NCBI RefSeq assembly: GCF_018619335.1 | Contig: NZ_JAHHDX010000058.1 | Span: 1-41,348, forward strand | Direction: 5' to 3' | DNA from: Alteromonas sp. ALT199 | GTDB taxonomy: Bacteria > Pseudomonadota > Gammaproteobacteria > Enterobacterales > Alteromonadaceae | Length of the DNA: 41,348 nucleotides | Shown: piece by piece, positions 16,509-24,550 of the stretch | How positions within the stretch are numbered: the first letter of the stretch is position 1 | Layout of the letters: every line of letters starts with the position of its first letter | Notes under the pieces: model-generated | Told to the model about the DNA's origin: nothing | The model's database searches: none | Seen by the model: only the letters and a program-made list of their open reading frames with translations | Position numbers and translations under genes: made by a program

Positions 16509-17735
16509 CTAAGGCAATTTAAAACGCGCAATTACATGCATACCCTCTACAAGATTAAGCCGCTTAAGGGAGATACAGCTGATACTGGCGTAGAGGGTTT
16601 GGGTGCTGTCCAGTACGTTAAGCGTTAGTAATACTTTTGCGCTTTTAATGGTTCCTCGCCCAGTTTGAGGGTTATTTGCAGAGCCCTCTTTAGCGCTAAG
16701 CTCAAACGATACATGTTCGATACTAGATATAACGCACGGCAACGCGTTTAGAATACTGCTCGTGCTGGAATTACCAAATTCAACGGTATTGGTATCGACA
16801 CTTACATCACAAGCTTTAACCGTAAACCGAACAAGAACCGGCGCGCCTCTTTGCTGAGGCAAATAAGAGACCGATCCTTCTGTAACAAAAATCTCGTGTC
16901 CTGCCACTGTAACGCGTTGGATGCCGTTTTCCGTCTGACACTGTTCATGATCTCGTAAGGGCAAAACATTTTGACCTTGTTGCGGTTCGCTACCGTATCT
17001 TTGGCCGATAACGGCGTTTTGTAACTGGTTACTATCTTGAGCTTTGCTTAGCGATGTAGCTTGTGTCCCTTCAAGTACACTAGAGGGCGTCTCAAAACCT
17101 TCTTTTTCATAGACTTGAGCCAATACATCGCGAGTATTACCACAAAGCTCAGTACGGCCTTGGTCAACATAAATTAGTTCATTACTGAATAATGCAAGAT
17201 CATCTAAATCATGGGAAATAACGAAGCATGTAAGTTGCTCCGACACACATAACCCATGCAAAAACTGATAGATTTTGCGACGGGTAAAAATATCGATTGC
17301 GCTTAACGATTCATCTAGCAATAGTACATCAGGCCCGTTTACCAAGGCTCTCGCGATCGCTACCCGCTGAGCTTCTCCACCAGAAAGCGCTTGAACTGGT
17401 TTGTCGATTAAATGCTCGCTGCAACATCCGCGCAAACTCTCCTCAATAGACAGAGCATTCGAGCTTGCGTGGCGCTGTGCTAAGGCCAAGTTGCCACGCA
17501 CATCGGTGTGGGGAAATAGCATAGGCTGCTGAAACACGATACCGACTTTTTTATCAGCCCACGGCGTTTGCACTTTTGCGCTTTTCTCTACACCAGCTAG
17601 GGCGCGAAACAAGCTGCTTTTCCCCGCACCAGACGGACCGGTAACCCCAATAAATCGGCTATGGGGCTGAAGTGAAATTTTAGCGTCAATGCGATTAGGT
17701 AGTAGCGCTGATATTTGCACGTTAACGCGCCTCAT
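16509..17735 (-). CDS. modC: Molybdate ABC transporter ATPase
   Basis: An ATPase of about 408 residues that drives molybdate import with ModB. It has Walker A GPSGAGKSS, signature LSGGEAQR, Walker B DVLLLDES and H-loop VISHD. The C terminus is a MOP/TOBE-like molybdate-binding region (VTVAGHEIFVTEG... and VEGMHVIARFKLP). A Ser/Gln/Glu-rich stretch of about 55 residues between the ATPase and C-terminal parts (ETPSSVLEGTQ... to CQTENG) makes it longer than usual (about 350). Starts are possible at 17774, 17735 and GTG 17720; GTG 17720 sits one base after the modB stop with GAGG upstream, so it may be the real one. Confidence 0.88.
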   Translation of the reverse strand: MRRVNVQISALLPNRIDAKISLQPHSRFIGVTGPSGAGKSSLFRALAGVEKSAKVQTPWADKKVGIVFQQPMLFPHTDVRGNLALAQRHASSNALSIEESLRGCCSEHLIDKPVQALSGGEAQRVAIARALVNGPDVLLLDESLSAIDIFTRRKIYQFLHGLCVSEQLTCFVISHDLDDLALFSNELIYVDQGRTELCGNTRDVLAQVYEKEGFETPSSVLEGTQATSLSKAQDSNQLQNAVIGQRYGSEPQQGQNVLPLRDHEQCQTENGIQRVTVAGHEIFVTEGSVSYLPQQRGAPVLVRFTVKACDVSVDTNTVEFGNSSTSSILNALPCVISSIEHVSFELSAKEGSANNPQTGRGTIKSAKVLLTLNVLDSTQTLYASISCISLKRLNLVEGMHVIARFKLP

Positions 17736-18417
17736 CGCTAGAGGTGAGACCGTTAAAACGGTAGAGCGCCGCAAGCATCACGAATGAGAATATCAGTAGG
17801 GCCAGTGCAAGGTTGTGTGCGTTGTCATATTCGAGCGCTTCTACCTGTTCATATAGCGCAATAGACAGCACTTGAGTTTCTCCTGGAATATTGCCACCTA
17901 TCATTAATACTACGCCAAACTCGCCTATGGTATGGGCAAAGCTTAAGCCTAGCGCTACCACAATAGGAGCTTTGCTCAAAGGCAGCACAATTTTGATAAA
18001 GGCTTCACTGACTGAAAAACCCAGTGTTTTTGCCACATCTAGATAACGATTATCCAATTGCGAAAAGCCGCTATACAAGGGCTGTAAGGCAAAAGGAAGT
18101 GAGTAGATAACAGAGCCCAATACCAAACCTTCAAAGCTAAATGCTAAATTGCTCCCCGTTAGGCTTTGCCACCCCTGCCCCAGCGCACTTTGCGGCGAAA
18201 AAGCAATAAGCAGATAAAACCCCAGTACCGTTGGTGGTAGTACTAACGGCAATGCAAGTACAGACATAACAAAAGGTTTAGCTTTGCTCTGCCACTTAGC
18301 TAAAAACCACGCTAGCGGCAATGCAATTAACAGCAACAAACCACTGGTTATAAAGGCCAGCTTTAAGGTAAGTAATATGGCCTCTAGTGACGATGCTCCA
18401 AAAAATTCTGTGAGCAT
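17722..18417 (-). CDS. modB: Molybdate ABC transporter permease
   Basis: A permease of about 231 residues with about five to six membrane segments (AILLTLKLAFITSGLLLLIALPLAWFL and others) that forms the molybdate channel. The family motif PLVLPPTVLGFYLL and the EAA coupling loop (SEAFIKIVLPLSKAPIVVALGLSFAHTIGEFGVVLMIGG) are clear. The start MLTEFFG at 18417 lies two bases after the modA stop, the likely coupled start; the frame is open a further 15 codons. Confidence 0.93.
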   Translation of the reverse strand: MLTEFFGASSLEAILLTLKLAFITSGLLLLIALPLAWFLAKWQSKAKPFVMSVLALPLVLPPTVLGFYLLIAFSPQSALGQGWQSLTGSNLAFSFEGLVLGSVIYSLPFALQPLYSGFSQLDNRYLDVAKTLGFSVSEAFIKIVLPLSKAPIVVALGLSFAHTIGEFGVVLMIGGNIPGETQVLSIALYEQVEALEYDNAHNLALALLIFSFVMLAALYRFNGLTSSDEAR

Positions 18418-18419
18418 AC

Positions 18420-19628
18420 TTAGATACCAACGCCTGATGCTATGGTGGGTTCGTAACCCCATTCGATTAAACTATGCTGCACCCCTTGCGACATTAAATA
18501 TTGAACAAACAGACTGGGTGATGACACATCATTAGCGTCTGCCAAATTAAATGCCCTGGTTGTTTCAACGTCGTCTTTGTGAGCGGGCTCGTTAACTGGC
18601 GCTGTCGCATTTTTGATTGGACGTGGTTCGAACAGATTCGGTGATAGTGAAGCTGCTGTTTTACTGTTAACCACCAACGACTGAATAATGGGTTGATACA
18701 AGGTTTCTGGTACTGGAACGATGACAGTGGTGGAATTAGCAATCTTGGTGTTACCGGTAGTTGCAAGATTTGAAGGTAAATTTGAAGGCAAATCTAAAGC
18801 TAATGAGTAGGCAACGAACGCGCCTTTCACGCTGCCGGTAGTATAAAACTGCAAAGTTTGTAGCACGTTTTTACCCATTACTCGGTGCGGTAAAAACTGT
18901 TGCCATAGAGACAAGTTTTGCAGCGCCTGCTGAGCTGCGTCACCATAGGGCGCCAATTTAGGGTTCGCGATAGCTATTTTGTTTTGTGGGTTTTCCATTA
19001 ATTGAACAAGCTGCTTAGACAAGCAATCGGTAAGCTGAACGTTTAGTTGTGCAGCTGTGTCTTCCGTAGATGAGCCCGCGATTTCTTTGCAATTTCTTTC
19101 GCTAGATGCCTCGTGCGATGCTTCACTTGATAAGTCGCCAGTATAGACAAACGCCAGCTTGCCTTTAGCGTAGTCCACCAGATTGCCGTGGTGAACTACG
19201 TTGTTATCAACCAAGGCTTGCGGCCTTGCGCGATCTGCAGATAAAAACACGTCGAAGCTAGCACCATGCTGAATTTGCGCATACAAAGTACCGCTAGAAG
19301 ATACGGTTACCGCTACCTCTATACCGGTAAGCTCGGTAAACTGCTTAGCGATACTTTTTAGTGGCTTTGCGAAGTTTGCCGCAACAGCCACGTTGATTTT
19401 TTCGTCGCGCTTGAAAACAACTGAACCGCTTTGCTCACCGACATCGCTGTCGCTACTTTCACTTGTAAAAGCATTTACTGGCTCAAAGCCGGTTGCATGC
19501 ACTGCAGAACTGGAAAAAGCCGTAACGCCTGGGGCTACACTTGGGCTTGCGCTTGCACTAACACTCACCAAAATAAGCATGGCCAAGTTAACAAAGCTTG
19601 AAAGACGCATTGCTAAAGAAAAAAACAT
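18420..19628 (-). CDS. modA: Periplasmic molybdate-binding protein with low-complexity inserts
   Basis: A 402-residue substrate-binding protein, clearly longer than typical ModA (about 250-260). A signal peptide ends near VSASA. The ModA core is seen in INVAVAANFAKPLKSIAKQF, VSSSGTLYAQIQHGASFDVFLSADRARPQAL, KLAFVYTGDL, IAIANPKLAPYGDAAQQALQ and the C-terminal LFVQYLMS. Three extra Ser/Thr/Ala-rich stretches break it: after the signal peptide (about 50 residues), after VYTGDL (about 35) and near residues 275-370 (which includes DLPSNLPSNL). The last contains a tandem 12-bp duplication at 18769-18792. The start overlaps the moaE stop (TAATG). Confidence 0.9.
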   Translation of the reverse strand: MFFSLAMRLSSFVNLAMLILVSVSASASPSVAPGVTAFSSSAVHATGFEPVNAFTSESSDSDVGEQSGSVVFKRDEKINVAVAANFAKPLKSIAKQFTELTGIEVAVTVSSSGTLYAQIQHGASFDVFLSADRARPQALVDNNVVHHGNLVDYAKGKLAFVYTGDLSSEASHEASSERNCKEIAGSSTEDTAAQLNVQLTDCLSKQLVQLMENPQNKIAIANPKLAPYGDAAQQALQNLSLWQQFLPHRVMGKNVLQTLQFYTTGSVKGAFVAYSLALDLPSNLPSNLATTGNTKIANSTTVIVPVPETLYQPIIQSLVVNSKTAASLSPNLFEPRPIKNATAPVNEPAHKDDVETTRAFNLADANDVSSPSLFVQYLMSQGVQHSLIEWGYEPTIASGVGI

Positions 19629-20101
19629 TACTTTTTATGCATCCACTTAAGTGCCGCTTTATCGTCAGACGTTTTTGCCGCAACCCATTCAGATTTATCG
19701 CCCTTGAACTCTTTTTTCCAAAGGGGAACAGATTGCTTAAGCATGTCCATTAAATAGCTGGCCGCGTCAAATGCGGCTTGACGATGGGGAGCAGCGGCAC
19801 CTACCCATACAATTTGTTCGTTGTTATATATGCGCCCTACTCTGTGCAGTGCGCCAGCGCTATTAAGTTCAAAACGATCTACAGCTTGCTCGAGAAGCAG
19901 CATTAATGCCTTTTCGGTCATACCGGGATAGTGTTCTAATTCGATACCATCTATATCGCCAGAATTATTATAATCTCGCACTAAGCCAGTGAAGGTAACG
20001 ATAGCACCCGTGTTGCCTCGGGCTTTTTCATCTGCCGACTGTTTTAGCCTAGCGTAAAGCTCGCCCTGGTCGAAATCTTCAACTTGAACTAGCGCAAACA
20101 T
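19628..20101 (-). CDS. moaE: Molybdopterin synthase large subunit
   Basis: A 157-residue catalytic subunit that converts cyclic pyranopterin monophosphate to molybdopterin with the thiocarboxylated MoaD. Family motifs are GAIVTFTGLVRDYN, ELEHYPGMTEKAL, HRVGRI and the C-terminal VPLWKKEFKGDKSEWV with the active-site lysines. It starts two bases after moaD and overlaps modA at its end, so the moa and mod genes form one transcription unit. Confidence 0.96.
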   Translation of the reverse strand: MFALVQVEDFDQGELYARLKQSADEKARGNTGAIVTFTGLVRDYNNSGDIDGIELEHYPGMTEKALMLLLEQAVDRFELNSAGALHRVGRIYNNEQIVWVGAAAPHRQAAFDAASYLMDMLKQSVPLWKKEFKGDKSEWVAAKTSDDKAALKWMHKK

Positions 20102-20103
20102 AA

Positions 20104-20352
20104 CTAGCCCCCTGTCACAGGTGGAAATAGCGCCAGCTCATCGCCGTTGCTGAGTACGGTTTGCAGGTCGCAGAGTTCTTGATTGCAGGCAGTGAGCACA
20201 CTGCCTTCTAGGGCTAATGCCCACTTGTCACTGCGCGTCTTAAGCTGAGATATTACGGCTTCAATCGTGCTGTTATCACTCAAATTAAGCGCAATATTGT
20301 CCTCTCCCGTAATCTCTCTGGTTTGTGCGAATGTTTTTACCGTTACCTGCAT
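20104..20352 (-). CDS. moaD: Molybdopterin synthase small subunit (sulfur carrier)
   Basis: An 82-residue ubiquitin-like protein ending in PPVTGG. The terminal Gly-Gly is adenylated by MoeB and then thiocarboxylated, and it delivers sulfur to MoaE. Length and fold pattern (MQVTVKTFAQTREITG, NGDELALFPPV) are normal. A 154-base gap with a hairpin separates it from moaC upstream. Confidence 0.95.
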   Translation of the reverse strand: MQVTVKTFAQTREITGEDNIALNLSDNSTIEAVISQLKTRSDKWALALEGSVLTACNQELCDLQTVLSNGDELALFPPVTGG

Positions 20353-20413
20353 GCTTTGCCTGTTATGTACTTTGTTAAGGTCGCTTTGTGCGCGCTGATT
20401 GATCTTTTTAAGC

Positions 20414-20453
20414 CTCGAAAATGCATTGCGCCTAAAGTGCGTGGCTTTTCGAG
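20414..20453 (-). other. Hairpin-forming spacer between moaC and moaD
   Basis: CTCGAAAA at 20414-20421 and TTTTCGAG at 20446-20453 form a perfect 8-bp inverted repeat around a 24-base loop inside the 154-base moaC-moaD gap. The other spacings in this operon are overlaps or two bases, so this gap is unusual. It could be an mRNA processing or attenuation site, or a short interspersed repeat. Confidence 0.4.
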
Positions 20454-20506
20454 TGCGTGTACGCTTTATGCACGTTACTTTTTTAGTTCACTGGCCTTTA
20501 TAAAAA

Positions 20507-20986
20507 CTAGGTATCAGACTGCCAGTGGCCAGTCTTACCGCCTTTTTTCTCCAGTACCCGAACCCCTTCCATATGCATAGCTGGGTCGATGGCTTTACAC
20601 ATATCAAATAAGGTTAGCAGCGCCACATTAACACCCGTGAGTGCTTCCATTTCAACACCGGTTTTACCGCTTAGCTTGCAATAGCAGGTGGCTTTAATTC
20701 GGTTTTGTTCAGCTTGAATGTCAAAATTAATATCCACCTTTGACAATGCCAATGGGTGACAAAGAGGAATAAGATCGGCACAGCGTTTCGCCCCTTGAAT
20801 ACCCGCTACTCGGGCAACAGCGAATACATCGCCTTTTGCAATTTTTGCTTCTGAGATTTGGCGAATAACGTCTTCGCTTACGTACAAGAACCCTTCTGCT
20901 GTGGCTTCTCGCTTAGTAACGCTTTTGTCGCTAACGTCTACCATGTTGGCTTCGCCACCAGCGTTTAAATGGCTAAAGGTACTCAT
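20507..20986 (-). CDS. moaC: Cyclic pyranopterin monophosphate synthase
   Basis: A 159-residue enzyme for the second half of the first step of molybdopterin synthesis, acting on the MoaA product. It has the N-terminal GGEANMVDVSDK segment, AARVAGIQGAK-like and LIPLCHPL motifs, and the C-terminal TGVEMEALTGVNVALLTLFDMCKA with active-site Lys. Its ATG overlaps the moaB stop (ATGA). The length is normal (E. coli 161). Confidence 0.96.
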   Translation of the reverse strand: MSTFSHLNAGGEANMVDVSDKSVTKREATAEGFLYVSEDVIRQISEAKIAKGDVFAVARVAGIQGAKRCADLIPLCHPLALSKVDINFDIQAEQNRIKATCYCKLSGKTGVEMEALTGVNVALLTLFDMCKAIDPAMHMEGVRVLEKKGGKTGHWQSDT

Positions 20987-21489
20987 GCTTCCACCAAATG
21001 CTTTACGAAGTTACACGGTCTGAAGTCGGCATCTAGCTGGCTAGAGATAATCTTTTCCCACGCTGTGCGACAGGCGCCTGTCGAGCCCGGCAGACAAAAA
21101 ACAACCGTGTTATTGGCAAAGCCAGCTACAGCGCGAGACTGAATCGTAGACGTACCAATCTCTTCATAGCTAATTTGGCGGAATAACTCACCAAAGCCGT
21201 TCACTTCTTTGTCGAACAATACGCTGATGGCCTCTGGCGTTGAATCGCGATGCGTAAAGCCCGTACCACCGGTAATTAATACCGCGTGAATATTTTTGTC
21301 GGCAATCCACTTCGACACCACCGCGCGCTGCTGATAAATATCGTCTTTTACCAAATCGCGATCGTAAAGCTTATGGCCAACCGAAGTCAGTGCCTCTTTC
21401 AGGTAATCTCCCGACTTGTCGTTTTCAAGAGTGCGCGTATCGGAAATAGTAAGAACGGCTATATTAAGGGGTTGGCTGACAACTGACAT
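20983..21489 (-). CDS. moaB: Molybdopterin-binding MoaB/MogA-type protein
   Basis: A protein of about 168 residues with the MoCF_biosynth fold (NIAVLTISDTRTLENDKSG, LITGGTGFTHRDSTPEA, VFCLPGSTGACRTAWEKII). MoaB and MogA proteins adenylate or bind molybdopterin before metal insertion by MoeA. The start at 21489 (MSVVSQ) has AGGA about 7 bases upstream and matches family length; the frame is open to 21546. It is the first gene of the minus-strand moaBC-moaDE-modABC unit. Confidence 0.93.
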   Translation of the reverse strand: MSVVSQPLNIAVLTISDTRTLENDKSGDYLKEALTSVGHKLYDRDLVKDDIYQQRAVVSKWIADKNIHAVLITGGTGFTHRDSTPEAISVLFDKEVNGFGELFRQISYEEIGTSTIQSRAVAGFANNTVVFCLPGSTGACRTAWEKIISSQLDADFRPCNFVKHLVEA

Positions 21490-21613
21490 ATGAAATCCTA
21501 ATTTGATATGCGACATTTTGGCGGTTTTTGATAAAGTACCAGCCAAAATACTATTTGGTAATCACTTTATAAGGGTGCATGCCATGAATTCAACAACTAA
21601 GTTGGCATAAACT

Positions 21614-22384
21614 ATGTCTGAAAGCCTAACTAATCAGCAGGCTATGCGTTATAACCGCCATATTGTGCTTCCTAAAGTGGACCTAGACGGTCAAGAAGCG
21701 CTGCTAAACGCCAATATTTGTATCATTGGTATTGGTGGGCTTGGCACCGCGGCCGCCACTAGCCTTTGCGCCAGTGGCGTGGGCTCTCTTACCCTTATTG
21801 ACCACGATACAGTCGAGGCAACTAACCTTCCAAGGCAAACCTTGTTTTGCGAGAAAGATGTAGGCACAAATAAAGTAGAGGCGGCTAAAGCGCGGCTTAC
21901 TGCAATAAACAGCGACTGCGACATTACCGTGATGGCAGAACCGTTTTCAGCTTCTGACGCCGCCAAGCTTTCTCCAGCATTAAAACAGGCCATAGAAAAT
22001 GCCGACGTGGTATTAGATTGCACCGACAATACAGACTCACGGGATTTGATTAACGTATTGTGCTTTAAACTAAATACTCCGCTGGTATCGGGCGCAGCCA
22101 TTCGCTTTGAAGGCCAGCTTTTTGTAGCTATACCCGGTGAGAGCCGTTGCTATGCATGCTTGCGGACGCTATTTGAATCACCCGATTTAAGCTGTGTTGA
22201 GGCAGGTATATTCTCACCAGTAGTAAATATTGTTGGTACTTACCAAGCCATGTTAGCTATGCAAGTATTAATGGATTTCGATAATATTCCAAAAAACACG
22301 TTAATGACGTTTGATGCGCTATCGCATGAATGGCGAAACTGGAAGCTACCTAAAGGCGTGAACTGCGAGCTATGTGCTTGCTAA
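21614..22384 (+). CDS. moeB: Molybdopterin-synthase adenylyltransferase
   Basis: A 256-residue ThiF/MoeB/HesA family enzyme that adenylates the MoaD C terminus. The nucleotide motif is IGIGGLGTAAATSL, followed by DHDTVEATNLPRQTLF and the D-C-TDN segment (VVLDCTDNTDSR). The zinc ligands CYAC and CELCAC are complete. It has no rhodanese domain, so sulfur must come from another protein. The gene is divergent from moaB with 124 bases between the two starts. Confidence 0.93.
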   Translation: MSESLTNQQAMRYNRHIVLPKVDLDGQEALLNANICIIGIGGLGTAAATSLCASGVGSLTLIDHDTVEATNLPRQTLFCEKDVGTNKVEAAKARLTAINSDCDITVMAEPFSASDAAKLSPALKQAIENADVVLDCTDNTDSRDLINVLCFKLNTPLVSGAAIRFEGQLFVAIPGESRCYACLRTLFESPDLSCVEAGIFSPVVNIVGTYQAMLAMQVLMDFDNIPKNTLMTFDALSHEWRNWKLPKGVNCELCAC

Positions 22385-22475
22385 CTATACGTACTTTCGC
22401 AGCACGAATAATAAAAGCTGTGTTGAAAAGCAGCATCTTTAAACAAAGAACAAGACAGAAAATAGGTTGATTTAA

Positions 22476-23594
22476 ATGACAACCCAAGTAGTAAAAAAAC
22501 ACATGGTAGTGGCGCAAAACGCGTCTGGCCGTAACATGAACGTGCCAATTTATCGTATGAAGGGCGCGCGCCCTGGCCCCACCGTGTATATTCAAAGCTC
22601 TATTCATGGCGCAGAAGTGCAAGGCAACGTGGTTATTTACCATCTTATACAGCGCTTAAAAGACATGGATATTTGCGGCGAAATTATCCTAGTACCCAAC
22701 TGTAATCCCATTGGAACTAACATTAAAGCTGGTGAGTACACGTTAGGCCGGTTCGACCCTGTGAACGGCACAAACTGGAACCGCGGCTATTTCTTCGATA
22801 AAGAAGCGGTTAAGCATTTCGCCAAAACGGTCACCCGCGAAGAGTCTATTGAAGGCATAAAACAACGTTTTCGTGCGCATCTTTCCAATGCTATCGACAA
22901 CAAACTGGCCGAACCCTGGGGTTTAGGCTTGGCGCAGCAGCTAAACCTGAAACTACAACAAATGGCGGTAAACGCCGACTTTGTTCTAGATCTTCACAAC
23001 GGCCCGGTGTCTACCCGTCACGTTTATATTCCCGAGTATGCCAAAGACAGCGCCAAGCTGTTTAACATCCCCCATTGTATTTTTATTCCAAACGTATTTG
23101 CGGGGGCGTTAGACGAAGCGACATTCTGCCCATGGTGGACACTGCAAGAAAGCATAAAAAGTAATTTAGAGCGCGAGATTAGCTTTAATGTGGAAGCTTT
23201 CACGCTAGAAATGGGTAGCCAAGAAGTTATCGACTTTAACGAAGGCAAAATAGACGCCACCAGCATTCTTAGCTACCTAAACGCTAAAGGTGTATTGCAC
23301 GAATGCGATATTAAACCGAAAGCAATGCAGCGTTTAGGCGTGTACTTAAAAGACTATAAAACCCTGTATACTAACTGGGGCGGCATGGTGGAGTACATGG
23401 CGAAACCAGGCCAAACCGTCAAAAAAGGCGAACCGCTAGCGCAAATTTTAAATATCGACGACCTAGATACCGACAACGGCAGCAGGACGCTAGAAGCCCC
23501 TTGCGATTTAATTCCTATCCTGCACTTCCCTTCTGCTTCGGTATTAAGTGGAACGCAGTTGTATAAGGTGTTTACGAATTATCGGGAATTGTAG
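22476..23594 (+). CDS. Succinylglutamate desuccinylase/aspartoacylase family hydrolase
   Basis: A 372-residue zinc-dependent amidohydrolase of the M14-like AstE/ASPA family. Zinc and substrate residues are visible as HGAE (SSIHGAEVQGN, near residue 48), NWNRGYF (near 110) and DLHNG. A conserved acidic residue lies in FTLEMGSQ. The C-terminal part (EYMAKPGQTVKKGEPLAQIL) has a biotinyl/lipoyl-like turn, typical of this family. The substrate is unknown: N-acyl amino acid or a related amide. AGGT lies about 10 bases before the ATG. No other arginine-catabolism genes are near. Confidence 0.87.
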   Translation: MTTQVVKKHMVVAQNASGRNMNVPIYRMKGARPGPTVYIQSSIHGAEVQGNVVIYHLIQRLKDMDICGEIILVPNCNPIGTNIKAGEYTLGRFDPVNGTNWNRGYFFDKEAVKHFAKTVTREESIEGIKQRFRAHLSNAIDNKLAEPWGLGLAQQLNLKLQQMAVNADFVLDLHNGPVSTRHVYIPEYAKDSAKLFNIPHCIFIPNVFAGALDEATFCPWWTLQESIKSNLEREISFNVEAFTLEMGSQEVIDFNEGKIDATSILSYLNAKGVLHECDIKPKAMQRLGVYLKDYKTLYTNWGGMVEYMAKPGQTVKKGEPLAQILNIDDLDTDNGSRTLEAPCDLIPILHFPSASVLSGTQLYKVFTNYREL

Positions 23595-23701
23595 GCTTTT
23601 GTATGCAGATTCATAGTGTAAAACTCTAATTACAACATGGTTGACTAGAGTACCTAGAAAGTCTCACACAAATTACGAGTTTATTCTTTGAAGTGCACCC
23701 T

Positions 23702-23748
23702 GCCGTTCAATTTATTGTATTGAACGGCGGCGTTGTACCTTAAGGTAC
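23702..23748. repeat. Inverted repeats between AstE-like and DUF3592 genes
   Basis: GCCGTTCAAT (23702-23711) and ATTGAACGGC (23719-23728) form a perfect 10-bp hairpin with a 7-base loop. A perfect 14-bp palindrome GTACCTTAAGGTAC (23735-23748) follows at once. There is no T run, so it is not a standard terminator. A further 8-bp inverted repeat GACCTTGG/CCAAGGTC lies at about 23784-23818. Confidence 0.5.
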
Positions 23749-23769
23749 CTATTGGCTCGTAGGTCTTCT

Positions 23770-23789
23770 GTGTACGTAAACCGGACCTT
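23770..23789 (+). repeat. Short interspersed motif, copy 1
   Basis: GTGTACGTAAACCGGACCTT, matching 17 of 20 bases of the copy at 24428-24447. The two copies flank the DUF3592 gene in direct orientation. Confidence 0.4.
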
Positions 23790-23858
23790 GGTGCATTAAA
23801 TTTTCCAAACCCAAGGTCAGTAGACTAACTTCAAGAATAAGTACATATTGAGCAGGTA

Positions 23859-24326
23859 ATGGCGAAATATAAAAAACTCTACACAGCATGCTTGTTCATT
23901 AATTTGTTTCTTCTACCATTGTCTGCTTATGCGATGTTATTAGGTATAGCGTCTTATTTTTGGGACGAAGCTGAAGGGATAGTTTTGTCGGCTAGTAGAG
24001 TTGCAGTGAGGACTGGAAATAGTTACGTTGATGAAGCAGCAATAGAGTTCACTTATAGTGTTGATAACGTTCAGTACGTCTCAGATATAGTTTCACTCAA
24101 CCCGAGAATCCAATTTAAAAATAGAACGTTTAGCTTAGAAAAGCTAAAACAATATGGGGCCGGCAAAAAGGTGAAAATTTTTTATCCGGCTCTTTACCCT
24201 ATATATGGAGTGTTAGAAGTAGGCGTTAAGCCAAGTACCTTTTTTATGTTTTTTGTTTCCATGCTATTGCTACTTGCTGGGAGAATATTTAAAGGCAAAA
24301 TTACTAAAATAAATAAGGTAACGTAA
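23859..24326 (+). CDS. DUF3592-like membrane protein
   Basis: A 155-residue protein with a membrane segment at each end (residues about 8-32 and 128-146) and a beta-rich soluble part between. The pattern G-I-V-L-S..., EFTYSVDNVQYVSDIVSL and the YGAGKKVKIFYPALYP segment (VxVxYxPxxP) fits DUF3592. The function is unknown. AGGT precedes the ATG closely. The low GC content of this stretch compared with the mod/moa region and its small-gene neighbours suggest an accessory segment. Confidence 0.7.
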   Translation: MAKYKKLYTACLFINLFLLPLSAYAMLLGIASYFWDEAEGIVLSASRVAVRTGNSYVDEAAIEFTYSVDNVQYVSDIVSLNPRIQFKNRTFSLEKLKQYGAGKKVKIFYPALYPIYGVLEVGVKPSTFFMFFVSMLLLLAGRIFKGKITKINKVT

Positions 24327-24427
24327 ATTAAAAGCAATTTTATAAAGGCTCACTCTCTAGGACACTTTTTGAACTGATTTAAGTTTGCCTTGATCATAAC
24401 GAAATGTGCCACTAGTGATAGCCGCTC

Positions 24428-24447
24428 GTGTACGTACAACTGACCTT
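24428..24447 (+). repeat. Short interspersed motif, copy 2
   Basis: GTGTACGTACAACTGACCTT, the second copy of the motif at 23770-23789, lying between the DUF3592 and acetyltransferase genes. Confidence 0.4.
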
Positions 24448-24550
24448 CATAACTCTTTATCTGAATGAATAGATCTTATTCTTAAAAAAGGTAGTGTTAC
24501 TATCAAGTCATAAGTGATGAGCATCTAAGCCCCTCAATAGGTAAGTATGT

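Noticed and set aside
16509..16580. Terminator between convergent hemN and modC
   Set aside because: The stops are two bases apart and no clear hairpin with a T run is visible on either side.
21691..22101. 136-codon minus-strand frame opposite moeB
   Set aside because: Antisense shadow of moeB, Ser/Ala-rich translation without domain.
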